Origin: Bacteroidota bacterium
GTDB taxonomy: Bacteria; Bacteroidota; Bacteroidia; Cytophagales; Cyclobacteriaceae
Direction of reading: 5' to 3'
NCBI GenBank assembly: GCA_018267135.1
Contig: JAFDZA010000014.1
Coordinates: forward strand, 186,001 to 250,000
DNA: 64,000 bases
Part shown: positions 57,268 through 64,000 of the stretch, piece by piece
Numbering within the stretch: position 1 is the stretch's first letter
Layout: each line of letters opens with the position of its first letter
The notes under the pieces: generated by a model
The model's database searches: none
Seen by the model: the letters and a program-made list of their open reading frames with translations, nothing else
What the model was told of the DNA's origin: nothing
Position numbers and translations under genes: made by a program

Positions 57268-60240
57268 ATGAGAAAACTATTCTTCTTTTTTTTGATTTCG
57301 TGCTTGGGCTTATCTGCTTGGGGACAAGTTACCCGCTCGTTTGAGTTTGAAACATCTGAGGTAACACAGCCGGGTTTAAGCGGAATGCCCCAGGGTAAGT
57401 CATTTATTTTTAACCTGCTCGGCCATTTGTTTGAGTTGCCGGCAGCCGGGGGTGAGGCCACACAGTTAACATTTGGCCCCTACTACGACAGCGAGCCGGT
57501 AGTATCGCCTGATGGAAAAAAAATGGCTTTTATCTCTAACCGCGATGGTAGCGATGGCAACCTGTTTATTATGGACATAGCCTCTAAAAAGATTGTGAAA
57601 ATTACCAATGAATTTATGGTAGAAACTCCGGCTTGGAACACAGAAGGTACAGCCTTAGCCTACCTTTCTTTTTTGCGCAGAGAAGAATACCCGGTTGATA
57701 AAATTCCCTTTTTTGGTGCTGGCGACCGGGCTTCTGTATGCACCATTTCAGCTACAGGCGCTAACCGCCAACAGGTTACCGATGCAGGAAATTATGTTAT
57801 GGTGTTTTATCAAAGCGATGGCTCACTGGCCTGGGCACGAACCGAACGGAAGGGACCTTCCGGATATGCCGGCCCCGGCATGCCGCCCCCGGCTGTAACC
57901 ACGTGGTTTGAGAAAAAAAATAAGGACGGAAACATCGTTCGCACCGGGTCGTTAAAAGACCGCACCGGCCATGTGGCGTTTACCAAACTCAATAATAGTT
58001 TTTACTACGTATCGGGCAAGCAGCTCCGACATTATACAGCAGGCGACACCACTTTTCAAACGATCACTCCGTTTGCCGGAGCCGGAGCCGCGTTGGCTCT
58101 TTCCCCCGATGAAAAAATGATTTATGCCGCTTCCGATGCCGCCTTCTGGAAAATTGATCTTTCCACCTTAACGGTTAGTAAAATAACATGGAAGGCAAAA
58201 GTAAAAATGGAAGTAGCCAAGCCTGCTATTAATCAATGGAAAATACCCGCATCAGACCCGGTAGCTCTTTCATCGGTACTCACCCCCAGACTTTCGCCCG
58301 ATGGAAAAAAATGGGTGTTTACCGCAGCCGGCTTTTTATGGGAACAGCCTACCGGAGGGGAAGCTAAAAGATTAATTGATGAAGACTCCTACCAAATAGA
58401 TCCTTCCTTTTCGCCCGATGGTAGCCGATTGGTTTTTGCCTCCGATAAACAAGGGAAACGCGAAATCAGAATTTTTGATTTTGCTACACGTCAAACACAG
58501 AGCATAGCCTCCGTAGGTGGGTATTCGTGGTTGCTGCAGCCGGTGTGGAGCCCCGATGGCAAAACTATTTTATTTCAACGCTCGGATGCACTGGGGTATC
58601 CTTATACTTTTATTCGTGCGAATGCAGCAACCGGTGAAACCGCAGTAGTGGCTACCAGCGAAAATAATTGGAACGGCCGGCCGCACTTCTCTTCGGATGG
58701 AAACGCAATTTACTATACGGCACGCCCCGGTATGTTTGCCAATGTGTTTAAGCTTTCTTTGCAGCCCGGATCTACACCCGAAGCAATTACCCACTTAAAA
58801 AGACACGCACACGATGCGCTGGTTTCGCCCGATGGCCAATGGGTTGCCTTTCGCAGAAATGCCGAAATATGGATTGCTCCCATAAAACAACAACCTGTTG
58901 CAGATGAAAACTTCCGGCTGTTCAGTAAAACCGGTGGGCGGTCTTTCGCCTTTACCCCCGATGGCTCAGCTATTCTTTATTCAGATGGAAATAAAATTGT
59001 TAAGCAAACCATAACCGATCAGCGTATAACTTCTTTTCCTGTTCAGTTAAAATTAGAGACTCCGGTATCTGCCCCGGTATTGATAAGCCGGGTACATGTG
59101 CTCAGTTTTCAAACAGGTAAGTTTAGTGGAGAAACTTCTTTATATATAGAAGGAAATCGTATTGTATGGATAGGCGATGAAAAAGAAAAAACCATTTCTC
59201 CGAAAGCGCTACGAATCGATGGTCAAGGCAAATTCGCCATCCCCGGATTGATGGATTCGCATACACACGCAGCGTGGACGAACCAACAAATTACAGAAGA
59301 CAGGCTCATAGCGTATGGTGTTACCTCCGTGCGCGATGTGGGCAGCCGGCTCGATGTTATTAACACCCTGCGCGATAAAGGGGAAGCCACCCATTTGCCG
59401 GTACCCCGCTATTTTGCGGCCGGAGATATTTACGAAGGATTGGTGCCTTTATGGGGCGATGCTTTTTTTGAAATCAATTCCAAACAGGAAGCGATTGATT
59501 ACGTGAAGTACTCAAAAGCGAACGGGGCATCGTTCATTAAAGTGTATGCTTCATTGCCTTGGTTTGTAAAAAGTGAAGTAGCTGCAGAAGCGAACCGGCA
59601 AGGCTTGCCCGTAGTAGGCCATGGCATATCGCTGGAAGAAATTACCCGCAGCATCAATTTTGGCATTACTTCATTAGAGCATGCCGGCCCTGCCAATGAC
59701 GATGTAATAAAACTGATGGCCCATGCCGGCACCTGGTTCGACCCAACTCCCGGCATATTCGGAGCGGGCACCACACTAAAGCTGGCCGATACAGCCACCC
59801 TCAATAAAAAATTTAGAACCTTCATTCCCGAAGAAGAATTAAAAGCTGCCAGGCCGGGCAGAATTCCTTCGGCAGCACAGTTAGCCACTTGGAAAAATAC
59901 ATTAACCACACTGAAGCACATTCACGATAGTGGCGTAAATATGCTCGATGGAACTGATGCATTGATGACCGGAGTTTTTCATGGGCCATCTGTACATTGG
60001 GTACTGCAGTTTTTCAGCGATGCCGGTATTCCCGCTATAGAAGTTTTAAAAATTGGCACTCTTCATGCGGCTGAATCGGTAGGGGCTGCCAAGGATCTAG
60101 GTTCGTTAGAATCCGGCAAGCTGGCCGACCTGGTGTTGTTAAATGCGGACCCTTTGCAGGATATTAAAAATACACTGAAGATATGGCGGGTAATTAAAGG
60201 GGGGATTGTATTTGATCCTGAAACGATGCGTACAAAATGA
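57268..60240 (+). CDS. Secreted TolB-like propeller fused to a metal-dependent amidohydrolase
   Basis: This 990-residue protein has a signal peptide (ending SAWGQ), a long WD40/TolB-like beta-propeller region (for example VSPDGKKMAFISNRDGSDGN) and a C-terminal amidohydrolase with H665-T-H667, K758 (carbamylated lysine position in SFIKVYA), H near 787 (GHGI), and D897 (MLDGTD). Such fusions are exported and cleave peptide or amide bonds of unknown compounds. I start it at ATG 57268; the upstream frame overlaps the cupin gene. The 28-base gap suggests one transcript with the cupin. Confidence 0.88.
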   Translation: MRKLFFFFLISCLGLSAWGQVTRSFEFETSEVTQPGLSGMPQGKSFIFNLLGHLFELPAAGGEATQLTFGPYYDSEPVVSPDGKKMAFISNRDGSDGNLFIMDIASKKIVKITNEFMVETPAWNTEGTALAYLSFLRREEYPVDKIPFFGAGDRASVCTISATGANRQQVTDAGNYVMVFYQSDGSLAWARTERKGPSGYAGPGMPPPAVTTWFEKKNKDGNIVRTGSLKDRTGHVAFTKLNNSFYYVSGKQLRHYTAGDTTFQTITPFAGAGAALALSPDEKMIYAASDAAFWKIDLSTLTVSKITWKAKVKMEVAKPAINQWKIPASDPVALSSVLTPRLSPDGKKWVFTAAGFLWEQPTGGEAKRLIDEDSYQIDPSFSPDGSRLVFASDKQGKREIRIFDFATRQTQSIASVGGYSWLLQPVWSPDGKTILFQRSDALGYPYTFIRANAATGETAVVATSENNWNGRPHFSSDGNAIYYTARPGMFANVFKLSLQPGSTPEAITHLKRHAHDALVSPDGQWVAFRRNAEIWIAPIKQQPVADENFRLFSKTGGRSFAFTPDGSAILYSDGNKIVKQTITDQRITSFPVQLKLETPVSAPVLISRVHVLSFQTGKFSGETSLYIEGNRIVWIGDEKEKTISPKALRIDGQGKFAIPGLMDSHTHAAWTNQQITEDRLIAYGVTSVRDVGSRLDVINTLRDKGEATHLPVPRYFAAGDIYEGLVPLWGDAFFEINSKQEAIDYVKYSKANGASFIKVYASLPWFVKSEVAAEANRQGLPVVGHGISLEEITRSINFGITSLEHAGPANDDVIKLMAHAGTWFDPTPGIFGAGTTLKLADTATLNKKFRTFIPEEELKAARPGRIPSAAQLATWKNTLTTLKHIHDSGVNMLDGTDALMTGVFHGPSVHWVLQFFSDAGIPAIEVLKIGTLHAAESVGAAKDLGSLESGKLADLVLLNADPLQDIKNTLKIWRVIKGGIVFDPETMRTK

Positions 60241-60243
60241 ATA

Positions 60244-60762
60244 ATGGGCTGGCGGATGAATAAACCCTTGTATCTTTTTTTTACTCATGACCACCGTAGA
60301 ATTGAGAAACTACTGGATCAGGCAACAGAAAACCAGAATGAGATAAATAGGGAGTTGTATCATCGGTTTCGCACCGGCTTGTTAACACACATTAAGATGG
60401 AAGAGAAAATTCTTTTCCCGGCTGCACAAAAAGCCAATGGGGGAGTAGCGTTGCCGCTGGCAGAGAAACTTCGCCTCGACCACGGAGCGATTACCTCTTT
60501 AATGGTGCCTCCGCCTACCCCCCAACTAATAAAAATATTGAGGTTTATTCTAGATAAACACGATGCGATAGAAGAAATGCAGGGAGGAATGTACGATGCC
60601 TGCGAGGCCTTGACTCAAAGCCAGACACAGCAACTTTTAGAGCAACTGTTGCACACTACGGAAGTGCCGGTGCATCCTCATAATATAGCGCCTTTTGCCT
60701 TAGAGGCAGCCAAACGCGCACTGGCCAGAGCCGGTTATGATTATGAAGCGATAGCTCAATAA
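60244..60762 (+). CDS. Hemerythrin-like HHE domain protein
   Basis: This 172-residue helical protein has hemerythrin-type ligands: FFTHDHRRIEKLL, THIKMEEKILFP, RLDHGAITSLM and DKHDAIEEMQ. It would bind a di-iron site and could handle O2, NO or iron. Starts at 60244 or, equally, at ATG 60256. It is 3 bases after the amidohydrolase stop. The possible link to NO is of interest given the atypical respiratory enzyme far upstream. Confidence 0.85.
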   Translation: MGWRMNKPLYLFFTHDHRRIEKLLDQATENQNEINRELYHRFRTGLLTHIKMEEKILFPAAQKANGGVALPLAEKLRLDHGAITSLMVPPPTPQLIKILRFILDKHDAIEEMQGGMYDACEALTQSQTQQLLEQLLHTTEVPVHPHNIAPFALEAAKRALARAGYDYEAIAQ

Positions 60763-60794
60763 AATCTGGGCTTCTCCTTATCTGAAGTTTCCGG

Positions 60795-63569
60795 TTAGTT
60801 GGCTCTTAGGTATTCTCTCAATACATATTGTAAAATACCCTGGTTTTTGTAATACTCAATTTCGATGGCAGAGTCCAGGCGCGCTTCTACTTTGAAATTG
60901 ATTTCTTTCCCTGAAGGATGAACAGCTTTTACATCCAGTGTTTTGTGCGGAGTAAGATGATTGGCAAGTCCGCTGATGCTGAATGTTTCGGTTCCATCCA
61001 AACCAAGTGAAGCGGCATTTTGCCCGTTGGTAAATACCAAAGGAGCCACCCCCATACCCACTAAGTTGCTGCGGTGGATCCGTTCAAAACTTTCGGCAAT
61101 AACGGCTTTAATGCCCAGCAGGAAAGTGCCTTTCGCTGCCCAGTCGCGCGATGAACCCGAGCCATATTCTTTTCCTGCCAATACAATCAAAGGGGTTTTA
61201 TCCTTTATGTATTGCATGGCGGTATCATAAACCGTTTTCACTTCGTTGGTGGGGAAGTAACGGCTGTAGCCGCCTTCTTTATCGGAGATTTTATTTTTGA
61301 TGCGCACATTGGCAAACGTGCCGCGCATCATCACTTCGTGATTGCCTCTGCGCGAACCATAGGAGTTGAAGTCTTTTTTCTCAATGCCGCTGGTTTTCAG
61401 ATAAGCACCTGCTGCCGAATCTTCTTTAAATGAACCTGCGGGAGAAATATGATCGGTAGTAACCGAGTCACCTAAATATAACAACACCCTTGCTCCGGTA
61501 ATATCGGTAACAGCATCAGGGGTGGGTTTCAGGTTTTCAAAGAAGGGTGCTTCTTTAATGTAGGTCGAAGCTTTATTCCATTCAAAATTCTGGTCGAGGT
61601 TTACTTCTAAATGCTGCCAGTCGGTGCTGCCGTCAAATATCACCTCATACACTTCTTTAAAATCATCCTGCTTCAGGCATTCATTAATGGTGTGTTGAAT
61701 TTCTTCCCGGGAAGGCCAGATGTCTTTTAAATAAACCGGCTCGCCATTGGGGTCGTAATCAATCGGATCATGTATCAAATCAATATCCACCCGCCCTGCC
61801 AAAGCATACGCTACTACCAACATAGGCGACATGAGGAAATTCATTTTCACCTGCGGATGCACGCGCGCTTCAAAATTGCGATTGCCCGAAAGCACGGAAG
61901 CGACTACCAATTCACCTTTGTCAACAGCTGTGGCAATAGCAGGCGGCAACGGTCCGGAGTTGCCGATGCAGGAAGTGCAGCCATAGCCTACCAGATGAAA
62001 ACGCAAGGCATCTAAGTCGGCATCTAAACCGGAGCGGTGTAAATAATTGGTAACTACTTTTGAGCCGGGTGCTAATGATGTTTTCACCCACGATTTGGTG
62101 CGCAATCCTCTCTCCACCGCATTTCGCGCCAGCAGCCCGGCACCAATCATCACGGCCGGGTTAGAGGTGTTAGTGCAACTGGTAATGGCCGCTATGACAA
62201 TGCTGCCATCGCTAACCACAAATTCTTTATTTTTTTGTTTGATGCGCACGGAACTGATGGTATGATCGGCAATGACTTCCGAGCGGCTTTCGCCCGAGAG
62301 GGGCACTTTGCCAAAAGTAAATTCTGTACCGGAGCCGCCCTCCATAAGCCATGCCGATTCTTTTCGTTGCGAATGGGGCTGGTAATCGCGGTTATGCTCT
62401 TTCTTTAAAATTTCGCTAAACTTTTTCGATAAGTCTTTTACAAATATTTTATCCTGCGGGCGTTTAGGGCCTGAAACAGTCGGCTCTAAAGTGGCCAAAT
62501 CCAGTTCTACAACAGAAGAATAATTGATATCTTCTTGGCCGGTGCGCCACAGCAAATTTTCTTTACAATATGTTTCTACTATTTTAATTTGTTCTTCGCT
62601 GCGGTTGGTAGCGTGCATATATTCCAGTGTACGTTCGTCTATGGGGAAGTAGGTAACAGTGCAGCCAAATTCTGGCGACATGTTTCCGATGGTGGCGCGG
62701 TCAGTAACGGTCAGGTTATTTAAACCATCGCCAAACACTTCCACAAATTTTCCTACCACACCTTTGTCGCGTAGCAACCGTGTGATGGAAAGCACCAAAT
62801 CGGTAGCGGTACATTGCTCAGGAATTTTTCCGGTAAGTTTTAATCCAACTACTTCGGGACAGGTAAAGAAAATTGGTTGCCCCAGCATAGCTGCTTCGGC
62901 TTCAATGCCACCCACGCCCCAGGCAATTACGCCAATGCCGTTCACCATGGGGGTATGCGAATCGGTTCCCACTAAAGTATCAGGAAACAACCAACCGTCT
63001 CGGGCAATAATTCCTTTTGAAAGATATTCCAGATTGACCTGATGGCAAATGCCCATGCCCGGAGGTACCACCGTAAAATTGCTCAATCCTTTTTGTGCCC
63101 ATTTCAGCAATTCATAACGCTCTTTATTTCTTTCAAACTCCAGTTCTACATTTTTATCGAACGAATAATCTGTGCCGTAGTAATCTACCTGCACGGAGTG
63201 GTCAATCACTAGATCAACAGGGATGGCCGGATTAATTTTTTGTCCGTCTTTGCCATGCCGCACAAATTCAGCACGGAGGGAAGCCATATCGACCACGGCC
63301 GGAACACCCGTAAAGTCTTGCATTAAAATCCGCGCGGGCTTAAAGGGAATATCTTTATCGACAGCTTGCGGAGTCCATTTCATTAGTGTTTCCACATGCT
63401 CATCGGTTATGCTGAAGCCGTCATAATTTCGCAACACATTTTCCAAAAGAATACGGATGCTGAACGGAAGGTGTGCTATGCTCTTTGAAAGACTTTTTAA
63501 TGAACTGAAGCGATAATTTTTTCCGTTTACCGAAAGTTCGTTTACTGATTTTGCTTTGGATTGGCTCAT
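60795..63569 (-). CDS. acnA: Aconitate hydratase A
   Basis: This 924-residue protein is a TCA-cycle aconitase of the AcnA/IRP type. Iron-sulfur ligand motifs appear as SCTNTSNPA and TSCIGNSG, and the C-terminal swivel domain has GSGSSRDWAAKG. The length is normal. It converges with the hemerythrin gene with 32 bases between stops. Predicted cytoplasmic. Confidence 0.97.
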   Translation of the reverse strand: MSQSKAKSVNELSVNGKNYRFSSLKSLSKSIAHLPFSIRILLENVLRNYDGFSITDEHVETLMKWTPQAVDKDIPFKPARILMQDFTGVPAVVDMASLRAEFVRHGKDGQKINPAIPVDLVIDHSVQVDYYGTDYSFDKNVELEFERNKERYELLKWAQKGLSNFTVVPPGMGICHQVNLEYLSKGIIARDGWLFPDTLVGTDSHTPMVNGIGVIAWGVGGIEAEAAMLGQPIFFTCPEVVGLKLTGKIPEQCTATDLVLSITRLLRDKGVVGKFVEVFGDGLNNLTVTDRATIGNMSPEFGCTVTYFPIDERTLEYMHATNRSEEQIKIVETYCKENLLWRTGQEDINYSSVVELDLATLEPTVSGPKRPQDKIFVKDLSKKFSEILKKEHNRDYQPHSQRKESAWLMEGGSGTEFTFGKVPLSGESRSEVIADHTISSVRIKQKNKEFVVSDGSIVIAAITSCTNTSNPAVMIGAGLLARNAVERGLRTKSWVKTSLAPGSKVVTNYLHRSGLDADLDALRFHLVGYGCTSCIGNSGPLPPAIATAVDKGELVVASVLSGNRNFEARVHPQVKMNFLMSPMLVVAYALAGRVDIDLIHDPIDYDPNGEPVYLKDIWPSREEIQHTINECLKQDDFKEVYEVIFDGSTDWQHLEVNLDQNFEWNKASTYIKEAPFFENLKPTPDAVTDITGARVLLYLGDSVTTDHISPAGSFKEDSAAGAYLKTSGIEKKDFNSYGSRRGNHEVMMRGTFANVRIKNKISDKEGGYSRYFPTNEVKTVYDTAMQYIKDKTPLIVLAGKEYGSGSSRDWAAKGTFLLGIKAVIAESFERIHRSNLVGMGVAPLVFTNGQNAASLGLDGTETFSISGLANHLTPHKTLDVKAVHPSGKEINFKVEARLDSAIEIEYYKNQGILQYVLREYLRAN

Positions 63570-63671
63570 ACATGTAAGGTTAGCAGGCCCGGTAGAACCA
63601 AAATAATATTCTACCGTGGGCGGTTAAAATTTGTTTAAAAAAAGCAGGTTCAGGCTGAAGGACAAGAAAGG

Positions 63672-63723
63672 AGCAAATTAAAATTTTGCTACTCATAATT
63701 CAACTTGTTTTTTAAAAAACAAG
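63672..63723 (-). terminator. AT-rich hairpins downstream of the tryptophanase-like gene
   Basis: A perfect 20-base palindrome (CTTGTTTTTT at 63704-63713, AAAAAACAAG at 63714-63723) and a second weaker repeat (AGCAAA 63672-63677, TTTGCT 63685-63690) lie about 75-125 bases past the stop at 63798. Either could be a terminator for that leftward gene; a loop-free palindrome is not ideal. Confidence 0.35.
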
Positions 63724-63797
63724 AAACGCTTTTGATACATTACTTCCTCACAAAAAAGTGTGTCAACTTCCCATGAGTTTCTTTAATAACCCGTATT

Positions 63798-64000
63798 TCA
63801 GGTAATCGGTTCAAAATGGGCTGTAAAATGTCGCAAAAAATTATCTTCGTAAGTTATCCTGAATCCTTTTGTTTGAGTTTTATGAGACAGGATTTCATCA
63901 AACACTTCAATTACATAATCAATATGGCTTTGGGTATAAACTCTGCGTGGTATAGCTAATCTGACCAGTTCGCGGGCAGCCGGAATCAGTTTTTTGTTTT
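63798..64000 (-). CDS. Partial C-terminus of a tryptophanase/tyrosine phenol-lyase-like enzyme
   Basis: The last 67 codons of a leftward gene run off the right edge. The peptide RELVRLAIPRRVYTQSHIDY followed by VIEVFDEIL and ending with FEPIT matches the C-terminal region of beta-eliminating lyases (TnaA/TPL), whose RLAIPRRVYTxxH is highly conserved. Such enzymes split tryptophan or tyrosine to indole or phenol, pyruvate and ammonia. Substrate cannot be told from this end. Confidence 0.75.
   Translation of the reverse strand, partial: NKKLIPAARELVRLAIPRRVYTQSHIDYVIEVFDEILSHKTQTKGFRITYEDNFLRHFTAHFEPIT

Overview
This window looks like a chromosomal segment of a Bacteroidota bacterium, most likely from the Cytophagales or a nearby group. 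The evidence is the gene content (DUF2911 proteins, TPR-CHAT proteins, WD40-like propeller proteins with signal peptides, a secreted GH2 beta-galactosidase, a Crp/Fnr - YHS - DoxX - DinB string) and promoters of the Bacteroidota form TTTG-N19-TAnnTTTG, seen cleanly in front of tRNA-Glu and gapA. Shine-Dalgarno sequences are weak or absent. No rRNA, CRISPR array, insertion sequence or integrase was seen.

Layout. 1-60 is the start of a leftward MlaE-like permease. 150-854 is a short-chain dehydrogenase. 1080-6597 is a five-gene rightward respiratory operon: a small membrane protein, a CuA subunit fused to cytochrome c, a heme-copper oxidase superfamily catalytic subunit with an abnormal active site, SCO/SenC, and a cytochrome b / ferredoxin / MvhD-like fusion. 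6617-28362 is mostly metabolism and envelope genes: pgk, an APH-M23-aminotransferase fusion, secreted beta-galactosidase, two DUF2911 proteins, a secreted metalloprotease-like propeller/barrel protein, PDH E2, hslV, a class C beta-lactamase-like hydrolase, an AI-2E family transporter, a class III aminotransferase and gapA.

28510-36255 is bounded by tRNA-Glu and tRNA-Ser and has accessory character: decayed fragments, unrecognised genes, a hipBA toxin-antitoxin pair with tandem operators, an ECF sigma factor followed by a membrane-anchored TPR protein, and a convergent TPR-CHAT peptidase-like gene. 36343-42227 holds a lipoprotein, an SGNH hydrolase, a PAP2 phosphatase, a histidine kinase and a dihydrolipoamide dehydrogenase-like flavoprotein that lacks the redox cysteines. 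42261-49394 is a complete, tightly packed histidine operon (hisG-D-C-B-H-A-F-IE, leftward) preceded by a histidine leader peptide and an attenuator. 49520-63569 holds a TPR lipoprotein, a NUDIX hydrolase, a Crp/Fnr regulator, YHS, DoxX-like and DinB proteins, a second CHAT protein, a cupin, a propeller-amidohydrolase, a hemerythrin-like protein and aconitase. The right edge carries the 3' end of a tryptophanase-like lyase.

The most interesting parts are the atypical heme-copper enzyme and its electron-transfer fusion, which may reduce nitric oxide rather than oxygen; the his attenuator, readable as leader peptide, antiterminator and terminator; the sigma / TPR / CHAT module; and the flavoprotein that has exchanged its CxxxxC disulfide for a C-terminal CxxCxxxC motif. 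All calls come from reading the sequence without database searches.
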